Part shown: piece by piece, positions 45,387 to 58,618 of the stretch
Layout of the letters: the number at the start of each line of letters is the position of its first letter
Position numbering within the stretch: the first letter of the stretch is position 1
Assembly: GCA_030848705.1 (NCBI GenBank)
Contig: CM061245.1
Location: 64,506,006 to 64,570,005 of the forward strand
Length of the DNA stretch: 64,000 nt
Direction: 5' to 3'
Source: Heracleum sosnowskyi
Lineage: Eukaryota > Streptophyta > Magnoliopsida > Apiales > Apiaceae
Notes under the pieces: model-generated
Seen by the model: only the letters and a program-made list of their open reading frames with translations
Told to the model about the DNA's origin: nothing
The model's database searches: none
Made by a program: the position numbers and the translations under genes

Positions 45387-48300
45387 TGTAACAGCCCCAA
45401 ATCCGGGGTCAGGGATTTAGAGTAGTCACGATCCATTTACTCCTTGCCTTACCTGTATTACTCACACCGTGCATAATTTACCTGCTCATGACCCCATAAT
45501 ATATGTCTCACACACACATACACAGGTTAGAGTCTCAGAAACGACACAAATACAACTATTACGGAATAAATTATCTTTATTACAATACCCAAATGTCTTT
45601 GAATCTGTCACTGATACAATTTCTAAGTAATGTTACATTACCAACTTAGCCTTCTGATGCTCACAATCCTCGCATACCATTCATATCTATACATAAGTGG
45701 AATACCAAAAGCTGTAGCGTGATTCGATTGATTCGCACTACTTTCGGGATCACTGCTAGAAACTGTTTATGGAAACGCCTTGCGGGGTATGTGCCGTCCC
45801 ATTGGCATCCTGCTTCGCTGCTATATAATATATATATAAAACAATAGCAAGAGTGAGCGATAGCTCAGCAAGGTAATGAAGGAATGGCATAATTCTGCCT
45901 TTAACTCAACCCAGAATAAAGCGGGTATAAGACAATAATTTGTCAAAATATCTCGATACTGAAATTATATCCTTATCGGAATGTACTCCCAAAAATAATA
46001 CCATTGTTGTATTTCAAATATCAATTTCATAATATTTCTGTAACTTTTGCTATATTATGAACAAAGTTCTAGTATAAAAGTTGAGGTTTCAAAGTAAACC
46101 AAATACAACCTTTCCGAAAAATATATGCTATATATAAGCAGAATATCAACATATAACTTAAAAGATGAAGTTATAAGGTGATTCAACATAAACAACTCCC
46201 TTACCATAACTCATGTTATGTAGGGTATCCACAGAGTCATATGATATAAACGATGAAGTTACGAGGAAAATTAATAAAATGTTTCCGTAACCCAAAATCC
46301 ACTTAGGCATATATATCCTTAATCAGGTTTTATCAGAGTCATACTTCATAAAATAATAGATGAAGTTGCATGAATTTATTGTCACTTTATTTCCAAACAC
46401 TTTTCAACCCCCTGCCAACACGATTGGTTCATCCCCCAATACATGTTGCAGGAATATCCAAATTGGATGATGAACTAATATTGGAGTTGCTACCGCGCCC
46501 GCTGTGCCTAACCTTGCTATGATCAGTAGCAGGTCGCACCGCTCAAATAGTTTTCTACATGTAGATGGAAGGATCACGACGGCCTGACATTGTCTACCGC
46601 CTTCCAGTGACCTCCCGGCCCATTTGGGGCCATAAAGTTGGATGGGTCTATCGCAACTGGACCACTTACACCACTCCTAGTTCAGATGAAATCCATGACT
46701 CTGAAACGTAAAGGTCGTCCTCCTTTCCCCAAGTGTAATACTTGTTGATACGACTCCACTAAGTAGTTATATCTAGGTTGGAAAGGAAGATTCCCCAATA
46801 TTTCCCAAGCTATGCTTGTTAATGGACATCGACTTGTTCCATGAATTTACCCCTCGATCATTGAGGTGGTAACACAACACTAGACTGGCAGCAATTAAAT
46901 TGCTCCAAGAAAATATCTGTCCCTTGACAGTTTTTGAATTGAGAGTTTAAAAAGAGTAGTAGTCACTTAAATCATGTTTCCCATATTTTTGATGGTTGAG
47001 CGAGCATTTAAATCCTCTTGAAAGACGGATTTAAATGGAAAACATTGCTTTGGGAACCTCTTTCTGATTTAAAATAATTGATAACATTTATTAAATAAGT
47101 AAACCTTCAATGAATACTCGAACATAATATTTAATGAGTAATTAAAGATTAAATGAATCTTCAGAATAATATCCATTAAATAATTAAGCCTCAAATGAAT
47201 ATTCAAAAAGTAATATTCTTAAAGTCAATAATCCCCAAATGAATATAAATAATATCCTTTAAGTCAATAATCCTCAAATGAATATAAATAATAATATTCA
47301 TTAAATAATTAATCCTCAAATGAATATTCAAAAATAATATTCATTACGTAAATAAAGATTAAATGAATATTCAAAGATAATATTCATTAAATAAATAAGG
47401 ATTAAATGAATATTCGAAGATAATATTCATTAAATAAATAAGGATTAAATGAATATTTAAAATAATATTCATTAACTAATAAATAATCCTCGAATGAATA
47501 TTCAAAGTAATATTCATTAAATAAATAAATAATCCTCGAATGAATATTCGAAATAATATTCTTAAAGTCAATAATCCTTAAATGAATATAAATAATATTC
47601 TTTAAATACATAATTAACCCTCGAATAACAGTTACCCGATATCTGTATCGGAAAAATAACCTTTAATACATACAAAAATATAATTACTTCTGATCTAAAG
47701 AAATATCATACGCCCTTAACCTAGGGCCTTTATAAAAACCTGGCTTCTAACTGATATCCCATATCTAGCTTATAAGCCAATTACCAAATCATTTCCAGGT
47801 AATTAATACTTTCTAAAAATATAATTAATGTTTAATAATAATATTCCTCCAGATGAATAGTACTCTGCCGCTGGAATCCCTCCGGGTTTCCACGACTATC
47901 TATATAACACAAATATCAACTCCCGGTCTAGAGTCGAAACAATAAACATGCTCTTATCTATAGAGCTACAAGGTATACCGGTTCATAAGTACATTATCTC
48001 ACAGCTCGTATAATATCCAAAAGTCAAATTCTATTTAACACGATATATAACATGTATCGCAAAACTGTATAACTCCACACATGGCAACAGCAGTAATATA
48101 TAATCAATACTTCAAAGTATAGATTTAGGAAACTTGCCACAATACTCATAACTAAGATTTGATATATATAACTTGGGAATACACAAGTATTGAATATTTG
48201 AAAATATACCTACTCTGAACAATAGAGTATGGTTTAGTAAACTTGCCTGATGCTCGAGAAGTGATAGGGGTTCGCGACGATGCCGGACCATCTAGACAAA

Positions 48301-50150
48301 GTCAAAGAAACGCACGATTAATCCCCTGGATAATCCACTTGTACACAATGGTTAAACACGTAAGCGAAACACAACCAAGGCATTACTAGCTCATCCTAGG
48401 CTCATACTAAGTCCACGTTTAGTCGACAATTACTTAAGTCGTAGGTTTAGTCCGAAATCGATCCTCGAATACAAGTTATACTTAATCATTTACAACATTG
48501 GTTTCTAAGTCATGTTCTTGGTGGTTTTCACTTGCGCGACCTCGACTAAAACATTTTTATAAAATCGAAACATAATCTTTTTAATCCGAATCGTTTTCGT
48601 GAGCCTTCCTAACTGTCTCTAGTACTATTCCTCAAAGTTTCACATTTTAATATGGCTTCTAAGTGGTCCAAATATAGCTTCAAAGTGGCTGACCAGAGAA
48701 GGGTGGTTCCTCCGAACGACGTTTACTAAAACTCACTTTTCTCCTAAACCGTAAATCGTATAGGCATGATCTTTATACCAAAACAAACCTTAAAACAAGA
48801 CCTACAGGCTCCTTGGCAGTTCTGCGCAAAAATATTCCAAGAACAGTTCGTAATTCTTGCTCAAAACAACCTTAAATCAAATGGGCATTACGACGGCTAT
48901 AATTGTAACGTTTTCCATTTCCAAAACACAACCAAATCAATACCAATTAATCCCAAACTCACCATCCACCTTATACACCCTCCACTCAGTCAAATCCTCC
49001 ATGAATAATCAAACCAAATTCATAACCCATCCCCCAGACTCAACCAACAATTCATATAATTACTTAATCATGATCATAAACATCAAAACCACTTCAAACT
49101 CATATAAACAAAAGGGGGCAGAGGTCATTATACCTTCCTTGAATCCTTAAACACACCACAAGAGCTTGTAAGCCTCAAAAGAGTCTTCATCCATGGTTAT
49201 CATCCTTAAACTTGCAAAAGAAAATCAAGAACAAGTTATGAATTCTCGGAGTTACTATACACTGGTTTAAAGAACTGGAAAAACGAAGGCTTTACCTTGC
49301 TCAAATGGAAGAAACTCGTGAAATAGGAAATGTAGGTTATCTCAAGACCTGTCCAACAAGCTATAGATCACCAATTGCCACCAAGAAATGAAGGAGATAT
49401 GGATTTTACAATCCGGCAGTCTGTTTTTGGCCGAAAAAGGAGAAAATGAAAATGTTTTTGTTTTTCTTTTGTCTTGGTTGGTCAATTAAAAATGCTGATT
49501 TTTATGTCAAAAGTGGTGAGTCATGGCTTGGTGTATTGTCCTCTTGACACTTGTCACACATGCAAGAGTGGTGGGCAAGTGGCTTGACTGCTTTGCTTTA
49601 CTGGTTCGTTTCCTTTCACACGGATGATCCAATTGTTGCATTCCTTGTATTTATCTTGTTACATGTTACTTCCATGTCTATATTTAATCCTGTCATAATT
49701 TCAATCCTTAATCCATGATTCGTTCGCTTAATCGCTTAATCTCGTTATAAAGTATCAGCGGTTTTTAGAACCTTCGTTTCACTGTCTTAGTGGTTTTCGT
49801 TCTAAATTCTCAAATCAAATATAATAAAATTCCAAAATATTAAATCCTCAAATCCTCAATTTTAATATCTCATTTCTTGAATATAATAATATATAATTCG
49901 TTGCCCGGTCGAATATTACACCGAAATAAAAATCGAAATTTCTGAATTCCGATCGTCTTTGCATTCACTTATTTACTCCGTAGATCACTAATATGACTTC
50001 GGAATATCCACACCACGTCTCGTACATAGGTGGCATGAAAAACTTTGTTAATCCTCAAAATCACTATTCATCCACCAAATTCACTATTCACTGTTGTACT
50101 TAATCATAATAAGAAAAGTTTTAATTTTTCCAAAAATTCGGGTTATTACA
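45387..50150 (-). repeat. Element 6 5' LTR (4764 bp)
   Basis: Partner of the left LTR with the same ends. A second copy of the minisatellite lies at 47123-47611. The patch 49264-49412 is the counterpart of the divergent stretch at 40234-40382. Confidence 0.93.
47123..47611. repeat. AT-rich ~43-bp minisatellite in Element 6 LTR (right)
   Basis: Same array as at 38096-38582, with the same number of units and only single-base differences, so it has not expanded or shrunk since insertion. Confidence 0.8.
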
Positions 50151-50155
50151 CCATA
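50151..50155. other. Right target duplication of Element 6
   Basis: CCATA, identical to 36355-36359. Confidence 0.9.
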
Positions 50156-50472
50156 CCTATGACCAATGAGATGTGGCCATCAGTCAACAAACATACTAGT
50201 CTCTGTGCATTATTATTGTCCTTAAATAATAACACTCGACTAGGGATATTTAGAAATAAAGATACTATTCATATAATCTCATTTTTAAGTCACATACTTA
50301 AAGATATCGAATACGTATCATAATTCCAAGGACATTTATTATGCTAACATTTATAACATAGTAAATAAAGACATAATAAACTAATAATAATAATCAATAA
50401 AACATAATTTATAATAATAAAATGTTTTCTTTAAAACATAAAAGTATTGTCTCTAGAGCACTAATACTAACA
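50156..50472 (-). repeat. Element 4 LTR, second part
   Basis: It continues the LTR from 36359 and ends CTAATACTAACA on the plus strand, i.e. TGTTAGTATTAG in sense. It is AT-rich with no gene. Confidence 0.8.
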
Positions 50473-50746
50473 ATCTCCCACTTGCACTAGAACCAATATC
50501 CCATGTATCCAATACATTTGGAACTAGTGTGACTTACATGCTTCTGCTACGACAAAGCCTTAGTCAGTGGTTCTGCAATATTATCAATAGTATGCACTTT
50601 ACATATAAGTATATCTCCTTGATCATTAATCTCATTAATAAGGTGATATCGCCTTAGTAAATTCCCAAAACATTATCTTTGGCTACTTCGCTAGTATCAA
50701 TATACTAAGCCTCGATTGTAGAATCATTTACGATTCTTGCTATGAA
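50473..50746 (-). pseudogene. pol: Second Element 4 internal 3' end (tandem copy)
   Basis: A PPT (50473-50485) and RNase H end nearly identical to 17839-17969 joined to 29894-30040, but without Element 5. It shows the undisrupted target site of Element 5. It stops abruptly at about 50746 where Element 7 starts. Too short to be functional. Confidence 0.8.
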
Positions 50747-52139
50747 TTAATTTGACTCCCAGTCTAAGTTTTAAAATTCACGTACGAGTGCTCTACCCTT
50801 AGAGCCTCTATAACACCTCGGTTTATATCTAATATTTACTTAGCATATAAACCTTTATATATCACAAAACGTTTTACCAAGCATAATCAGTTATAACTTC
50901 TTTTCATAGTATTAAAACAAAATATATCACAACAGTAATCACAACATCATCTCTTATATGATGTAGGGTTCGGGAACTTGCCTTTGTGTCTTGGTGGTGT
51001 GGTAGTGGGGGCTTGAGAGTGTGCTCGTCGATCTATAACAAGATATACAATTCACAGTAGTCCCCTAGAACCAATTAATGTGCTATTACTTAAGCACTAA
51101 AGTTCTATTAATGAAAACCAAATGTCTCTATCTCGGTCATCTATATCCTTATGACATTCCGTAATTCCTACTTCAAAAGTTTGGGTGGAATTCTATTCAC
51201 AAAACCCAAGTACTTTTCCTTTACTAATTCCTTTTTTTTAACCATCCCCTTAAGGGTATTTCACTCGCGCAACCTTTGTTCTCGCATTTTTATAAAATCA
51301 CAAACTTATCTTTTTAACACGAAACATTCTAGGTTCCTTTCTAGACTATCCATGCTAGTATCCAATTTAATATCTCAACCCAATTCCATTTTTAAAGGGC
51401 TTGATCCCTATCTCAAAGTTCATGCAATGAACTACTTAGTTACTCTAAACCGCTTTCACTAAAACGGACGTTTCTCCTAAACCGTAAATCGAAACGACAC
51501 GATTCTTTCGCTAAAACAAACTAGGAAACAGGGCCTACAAGATAATTTTCAGAAACCTTAGGTAATATTCCCTTTAATGTATTCGTGGTTTCTGTCCAAT
51601 CTTCCTAAGTAAAATTCGACATGGTAACGACGCTTAAACGCGATTCCCGTGTTTAAAACAATTTAATCAATCCACCAATCCACAACCAAACAATCACAAC
51701 CCAAGGATCTCATCCAAATCACTTCATTTCTGTCTAAACATACACATAACACTAATCACTAGTTCAACCATCAATCTATCCATTAAACATCATACATATC
51801 ATGTAAATCATCTCTATATCATACTATCACTAATAATCATCCATTTATACACTAATATCTAATCATAAGTAAAAGTTTGAGAGGGTTTATACCTTCCTTA
51901 GTACTTAATATAGACTATAGATGGCTAGTATACCCTTCCTTGCTCCTTGATTATCCTTTACAAGCTTTAAACTTCAAGATCAAAATAATAAAATCAAGAA
52001 TTACTATTCATTTCACTATTCATCATCAACTTTGAATCCATTTTTGAAAAAGCTATCAATCATGGATGAAGCTAAGATTAAAGATCTACCTTAGTTTATG
52101 GATGAGGGTGATTTAGAGCCCAAGATCTTGATTTATGGT
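50747..52139. repeat. Element 7: LTR fragment distantly related to Element 6 LTR
   Basis: 1.4 kb with no gene. Stretches such as GACTCCCAGTCTAAG, ...GTGCTCTACCCTTAGAGC and TTTCTCCTAAACCGTAAATC follow the same order as parts of the Element 6 LTR (about 38890-39740) with much divergence. Both ends are cut, by Element 4 sequence on the left and Element 8 on the right. Confidence 0.55.
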
Positions 52140-55100
52140 TGTGGCGCCCTCCCAATCTGGGGTCATGATTGGGGAGTCACTACAACCTCTATACTTATAA
52201 ACCTGTGAATAATAATATAAACATGCAGACGCGACCCCAACTTTACCCTGGATCTTTAACAGGTAATGGTATGAAACAAGCATCAACTATCTACTTCATT
52301 TTATTGCATAATAAAAGTCTCAAAAGTTATTACAACCATGTCTTAAAAAGTTCTACATTCCCTTATACAAAACACCTTCTACAAGTCTCCATCACCTGCC
52401 TGAGCTAGCATCCCAAAAATAACCCTGTAGGAAGACTTCCTAGCTGTCTGAAAAGTGCATATCATCTTCTCGTTTAACTGTGGGTTAGAACAGGGAAAAG
52501 AATGAGCCAAATGCTCAGCAAGTAATAATATAACCAAATAGTTAACCACTGTGAAACAGTTTCCAATATCAATCTGTATGTCATGGGTATAGCAGAATCC
52601 ATATCAAGGAATTATCAGAACAATGAAATGAATATACAATTTCAAAGGGTAAACCAATTTTCTTATAAAGACATATGATTTCAAGAAAAACAATAAGTAA
52701 TTTGGAGATTTTTCACAACGCACCGGACAATACGGGTGATCAGCCACGTAAAGTCCCCATACCGGACACACAGTCCCTCTGGTCCTTGTATTGGGTCCCA
52801 TTAGGCACACATTGGCCTTTAGACTAGTCCATCCCTAGTCATTGTATTATAATTAAAAGTGCTGGACCGGCGTCACTCGGCCTCTTACGCCTCCAATCTT
52901 AGGAATCCGTGGAAACCATAAATCGGAATTTAAATGAATTTAAACTTTGAAATTTCCTTTCTTTTAAAACCTTCTTTATGAAAGAAATCCTTTTTAAATC
53001 AAAAGATAAGTATATGTATAGAGTCAAAGTGAAAGTTCATGTATCTTCAATTTTCAAGTAAGTGTGATTCATAGGTACAAGTTCAAATCTAATGCAATAG
53101 AATCTCAGGTTAAAAAGACATCAAAATGTGAGTATAATCAAAGGATAAGGGTAAGATCTGAAGAAAAGTTCAAACAAGATATGGTTCATATAACGCTGTG
53201 TTGTGTCTATAATGTTTGTATAGAAGTATCTTTTGTGAATCGGGTAAGTCCAATTTGATCAATCTGGATTTCTATCAATGGGAAATCAAGAAGTAAATGT
53301 CATCAGGTACATTTTGGAAATGTATTAGAATGAGGGTTCAGATATATTCACTTTCAGGTATAAAAGGAATGCATAAGTAGAGGGTCAAATTCAGGTTATA
53401 GAATCATAGGCTATCAGGTTTCAATACATGGATATAAACAGGGTATAATGGTTTAAAGAAAGAAAACTGAACAAAGTATGGTATACAGAACCACATGGTA
53501 TATGAAAATAAATCAGTTTTATCAATGAACGTGATGTATTTTAGAATTAAAGGTATATAAACAAGATAACAATTTATATCTGTCAAAATGAAAGAATGGA
53601 ATCGAAATACGAAAGCAAGTTAGTATTACTTGCCTTAATAGCAAAAAGGGTAATGATAAATCACTGGTTCTCCACCTTGGTCTTTCCTTTATTTTTAGGC
53701 TCTACTTCTTTGGATTCTTAAGTAGCTTTTAGAACAAACTGTACTCACTGAATTTCTGCCTTCGCCTTGCCTTTATTTCTATGTTCCACGTCTCGCAACT
53801 CTACAAAAGAGTATATACTATTTCAGAATGATCCTCTCAAAATTCTAATCCTTATTCTAAACTACCCCACGTTCCCTAAACGCGTAAACACATAATATTT
53901 ATATCACTTATAATCTCTTATCCATATGATAAGCACAAAACTCACATAAGCGCACATTGCCATTCAAGTTCACATAATATACTCCTTTAATACATATGTA
54001 TATAATCTAACTTTCAAATCATAACACACTTGGTTATCCCTTTAAATCAACTTGACCAATGCTAACCATATCCTTAACACCTTTACAAACAATGTTTTCA
54101 TCTCAAAAAGCTGAAAAATCTGCTTCATAAAAATTTCAACTTCAGAACAATTCATTTAGATTAAAAACGAACTGGTTAAATTAGGTACTGAAGCACAGAA
54201 AATTCCTGCTGCGCAACTTTACTAAAACATTTTTCAGAAATCCAAAAATAATCAAACAAATACCACATTTGACAGGCTACTTCCTGATTACTACTAAAAC
54301 TCATAATAAAAATTTCAACTTCATAACAGTTTATTTATACTAAAAACAAACAGGTTAAAGTATGAACTGAAGCACAGAAAAATCCCTGCTGCGCAACTTT
54401 TAGTAAAACATGCATAACTCTTTACTCGCTAACTCTATCGATACAAGGTTTGCACCTGAGCAAACTAGACTCCAACTAGAAAACATTTCTCTTAGACTTA
54501 CTGTCTAAAACAGGTAGCAAAAAATTGCAATTAACCAAAACAGAACAGACAGTTTCTGGGTATCTCAGCATTCTGCACATAAACCTTTAATCACTAACAT
54601 TCTTATTGCATAACCTATGATACAACTAATCAACCATTCTCAACTACTTAGGCTTCCACAACACTCACAAATCAGAACTTTAAGAAGAAGTACTCAATTT
54701 ATACATTAAAATCAATTAGCATCAACAATCACAAACACTACACTTCTAATCCGACAAAAACCCCAAATCAAAACCTTCAACTTAAAATCAAATATCAAAC
54801 ATATATAATCCAAAATTCTCTAAACTTAACACAATAATTAACATGCAATCACTATAACATGAAATTATCAATTAATCATCAACACCAATACTTCAAACCA
54901 ATTTTTATAAAAGGGGAAAATTGAAAATACAAACATGCATTTCAATTCATCAACATGCAATCAAAATTACATTTAAATATAACTATCAATATGGAAATTT
55001 GGAATCAAGAACATCATCATCATCCCCGTCGGCTCGCCGGAGCTCATTACCGACGGCGGCATGGGTCAGAGGTGCCCGGAATTCGGGTTTCCTTCAACAA

Positions 55101-55260
55101 ACCTCACCAATTAGCAATTTAAAACAAGCAAATAATCACGGAATCATCACAAAGCAATATTTCGGTAATGAATTAAGATCAAATCACCAAAACCCCTTGC
55201 ATGCAAAACTGATACACACACATATACACACGGCCACACACACATACATGTATACATGGT

Positions 55261-55286
55261 CATATATATATATATATATATATATC
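55261..55286. repeat. (TA)n microsatellite in Element 8 LTR
   Basis: About twelve TA units, longer than the short TATATATA at the same place in Element 3. Confidence 0.9.
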
Positions 55287-55410
55287 AATCGATTATAGGG
55301 AGAGAAAAGAGAAGAGATGAAGATTTTTACTGAAAAGAAGAATGGCCGAGAGAGAAAATCAGAGAAGAGAGAGTCGAGCAAAGTAAATGGGGAAGAAGAA
55401 CTGGTGACAA

Positions 55411-55420
55411 GGGTTTTATA
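55411..55420 (-). promoter_or_regulatory. Family X LTR TATA box (Element 8)
   Basis: TATAAAACCC on the minus strand, at the place of the box at 14764 in Element 3. Confidence 0.65.
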
Positions 55421-56004
55421 ACCCCAAGGGCAGTTTGGTAATTTCATAATTCAAAAATCTGATTTTTAATAAAAGAAAACCAATAAATTTCATTTCTAAA
55501 ATCCGAAATAAAATCAAAATAATACCTAAAATCAAAATTTTATTTTTAAAACAGAGAATACGAATTTACAAGCTCACCCATATTTTTAAAATATTTTTAT
55601 GATCAAAATTGAATTAAATATGAATTTTCAAAGTTTAAATCACATAAATGACATTTAACTCATAAAATCAGTTTTAAATCCTTAAGATCCAAAATAAATT
55701 CCTCCACTAATTTTAGAAAATAATAGAATATAAAATAAAGGTTGTGAAAAAGATTTCACAATAAAATGAATCTCTGATGATTTTATAAAATTCCCGGAAG
55801 GTCAAAAAGAATTGATTTTTAATAAGAAATTCATATAAAATGCAATTAAAAGCATACACATAGATTTTTATCCATACCATTCACCAAGTAAACATCTAAT
55901 CATCACATTTTCTAATATTCACCTTTCACACAATATTCACATATTATAGATCTCAAATATTATTAAATATTAATATTATACAAGCGTTTTTCTGAGTCGT
56001 TATA

Positions 56005-56017
56005 ACCTTTCACCCTT
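56005..56017 (-). other. Element 8 polypurine tract
   Basis: The minus strand reads AAGGGTGAAAGGT directly before the LTR start TATAACGACTC. It fixes the orientation of family X. Confidence 0.75.
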
Positions 56018-56045
56018 AAAAAGATTCTGTCCCCAGAATCTAACC

Positions 56046-57262
56046 TTATGAAAATAGATGCGGATACTTTTCAAGCATCTCGCTCTCAAGTTCCCAAGTC
56101 GATTCTTCAACTTTGGGATTCCTCCACAAAACCTTAACTAACTTACCAGTCTTATTCCTTAATTTCCTATCCAAACGATCATGAATTTCTACAGGTTGTT
56201 CTACATAAGATAAATCTGGCTCAATCTCAATTGGCTCATATTCGATCACGTGATTTGTATCAGGATTAAATCTCTTAAGCATCGACACATGAAAAATGTT
56301 ATGAACGTGCTCCATGTGGGGTGGTAACGCTAACTCATATGCAACTTTTCCGACACGTCTTAGTATCTCAAACGGTCCTACATATCTCAGGCTAAGTTTC
56401 CCATTCTTGCCAAATCTTGTAACTCCTTTCCATGACGACACTTTTAGCAACACTTGATCTCCTTCTTCAAAACTCAGATCCTTCTTGTCTTGGTCAGCGT
56501 ACTTCCGTTGTCTATCTTGTGTTGTAACTAGTCTTTTTCGAATGATTTTAATCTTTTCCTTCGTTTGTTGTACTAGCTCGGGTTCCAAATCTTTTCGTTC
56601 TCCCACTTTTTTCCAATACACAGGTGACCTATATTTCCTTCCATACAATGCTTCATACGGGGGCATTCCAATACTTGCGTGATAGTTGTTGCGGTAAAAG
56701 AATTCCACTAATGGTAAATGATTACCTCAATTGCTTTCAAAATCCATCGCACAAATTCCAAGTATATCTTCGATTATCTGGATAGTTTATTCACTATGAC
56801 TATATGTTTAAGGACGATAAACAGTACACATATTTAACTTGGTTTCTGAGCATGTCAAAAACTTTCTTCCAAATCTTGAATTAAATTGAGGGTCTTGGTA
56901 AGATTCGATTGATACTTGAACCTCCTGCTTTACTACTGTCTCTTACAGATAAAACCAATTTATCCAATGAATGTTTCTCGTTGATGGAAAAAGGAAATGT
57001 ACCGACTTGTTTAATCTGTCGATCATGACTTAATTGGCATCATGAGATGTTCCTATTTCAACTCGGGAATTTCTACTGGTTGTAATTATCCACTAGGTCT
57101 TTGATGTCCAGTTTTAACTCTCTGACAGGTAAAACACTTACTTACTCATCCAGTAATATCTCTTTCGTATATGTCCACCAAGATTTTCTTTTAAGCCTTA
57201 TTACATCTTTGTAATTCTGGGATGGATCGAATACTTCGAATTCACGAGCATCATTCAGTATC
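56046..57262 (-). pseudogene. pol: Element 8 integrase fragment
   Basis: The part 56708-56046 is a clean 220-codon frame matching the Element 2 integrase end: YHASIGMPPYEALYGRK, the GPFEILRRVG module, FHVSMLKRFNPD and the chromodomain-like tail WRNPKVEESTWELE, ending EMLEKYPHLFS at its natural stop. Upstream (56709-57262) the integrase core is still alignable to Element 2 at the DNA level, up to the zinc-binding region, but is broken by several stops and indels. Everything before it is deleted. The relation to Element 2 shows family X and Element 2 are the same chromovirus-like clade. Confidence 0.88.
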
Positions 57263-57268
57263 TAGAAA

Positions 57269-58618
57269 CAATCTGGGGTCATGATTGGGGAGTCACTACA
57301 ACCTCTATACTTATAAACCTGTGAATAATAATATAAACATGCAGACGCGACCCCAACTTTACCCTGGATCTTTAACAGGCAATGGTATGAAACAAGCATC
57401 AACTATCTACTTCATTTTATTGCATAATAAAAGTCTCAAAATTTATTACAACCATGTCTTAAAAAGTTCTACATTCCCTTATACAAAACACCTTCTACAA
57501 GTCTCCATCACCTGCCTGAGCTAGCATCCCAAAAATAACCCTATAGGAAGACTTTCTAGCTGTCTGAAAAGTGCATACCATCTTCTCGTTTAACTGTGGG
57601 TTAGAACAGGGAAAAGAATGAGCCAAATGCTCAGCAAGTAATAATATAACCAAATAGTTAACCACTGTGAAACAGTTTCCAATATCAATCTGTATGTCAT
57701 GGGTATAGCAGAATCCATATCAAGGAATTATCAGAACAATGAAATGAATATACAATTTCAAAGGGTAAACCAATTTCCTTATAAAGACATATGATTTCAA
57801 GAAAAACAATAAGTAATTTGGAGATTTTTCACAACGCACCGGACAATACGGGTGATCAGCCACGTAAAGTCCCCATACCGGACACACAGTCCCTCTGGTC
57901 CTTGTATTGGGTCCCATTAGGCACACATTGGCCTTTAGACTAGTCCATCCCTAGTCATTGTATTATAATTAAAAGTGCTGGACCGGCGTCACTCGGCCTC
58001 TTACGCCTCCAATCTTAGGAATCCGTGGAAACCATAAATCGGAATTTAAATGAATTTAAACTTTGAAATTTCCTTTCTTTTAAAACCTTCCTTATGAAAG
58101 AAATCCTTTTTAAATCAAAAGATAAGTATATGTATAGAGTCAAAGTGAAAGTTCATGTATCTTCAATTTTCAAGTAAGTGTGATTCATAGGTACAAGTTC
58201 AAATCTAATGCAATAGAATCTCAGGTTAAAAAGACATCAAAATGTGATTATAATCAAAGGATAAGGGTAAGATCTGAAGAAAAGTTCAAACAAGATATGG
58301 TTCATATAACGTTGTGTTGTGTCTATAATGTTTGTATAGAAGTATCTTTTGTGAATCGGGTAAGTCCAATTTGATCAATCTGGATTTCTATCAATGGGAA
58401 ATCAAGAAGTAAATATCATCAGGTACATTTTGGAAATGTATTAGAATGATGGTTCAGATATATTCACTTTCAGGTATAAAAGGAATGCATAAGTAGAGGG
58501 TCAAATTCAGGTTATAGAATCATAGGCTATCAGGTTTCAATACATGGATATAAACAGGGTATAATGGTTTAAGGAAAGAAAACTGAACAAAGTATGGTAT
58601 ACAGAACCACATGGTATA
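57269..58618 (-). repeat. Element 8 5' LTR remnant, cut by Element 9
   Basis: It matches 52153-53500 with about a dozen differences, including the conserved core near 57820-57970. It lacks the first 13 bp of the LTR. The continuation lies to the right of Element 9, outside the window. Confidence 0.82.

Larger units (their letters stand above)
36360..50150 (-). mobile_element. Element 6: 13.8-kb gypsy-derived element with 4.76-kb LTRs and dead interior
   Basis: Two LTRs (36360-41121 and 45387-50150) flank a 4265-bp internal region with PPT on the left and initiator-Met PBS on the right, so the sense strand is minus. CCATA duplications show insertion into the Element 4 LTR. The LTRs differ at about two dozen scattered sites plus one dense patch. 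The interior keeps only fragments of protease, RT, RNase H end and integrase end, full of stops; the integrase core and much of RT are gone. Recent movement with no working genes means proteins came from another element. The residual pol is chromovirus-like. Confidence 0.9.
17828..50746 (-). mobile_element. Element 4: old Ty1/copia element split by Elements 5 and 6
   Basis: Its pieces are an 11-bp 3' LTR stub and RNase H end (17828-17969), internal region (29889-35153), LTR (35154-36359 plus 50156-50472), and then a further internal 3' end (50473-50746). Continuity across each insertion is shown by target duplications and by 50473-50746, which repeats without interruption the sequence that Element 5 splits. 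All coding parts are broken. The right-hand LTR is followed by another PPT, so this is a second internal-LTR-internal tandem. The 3' LTR on the left is almost wholly deleted where it meets Element 2b. Confidence 0.8.
52140..56004 (-). repeat. Element 8 3' LTR (3865 bp)
   Basis: Opens TGTGGCGCCCTCCC on the plus strand and closes GAGTCGTTATA, so in sense it begins TATAACGACTC, the same non-TG start as Element 3. It contains the conserved X core near 52704-52855, a TATA box and a GA-rich stretch near 55300-55385. No gene is seen. Confidence 0.85.
52140..58618 (-). mobile_element. Element 8: family X chromovirus with internal deletion
   Basis: It consists of a 3' LTR (52140-56004), PPT, the integrase end, then a deletion junction near 57268 straight into a second X LTR (57269-58618). 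The two LTRs are about 99% identical over the shared 1350 bp, so they are probably the pair of one element that lost gag, protease, RT, the PBS and the first 13 bp of its 5' LTR. The 5' LTR is cut at 58619 by Element 9 and the rest must lie beyond the window. Confidence 0.75.

Noticed and set aside
57269..58618. Second X LTR as an independent insertion
   Set aside because: It is ~99% identical to 52153-53500, in the same orientation and at the correct side of the internal fragment, and lacks its own end; an LTR pair of one element is the simpler reading.
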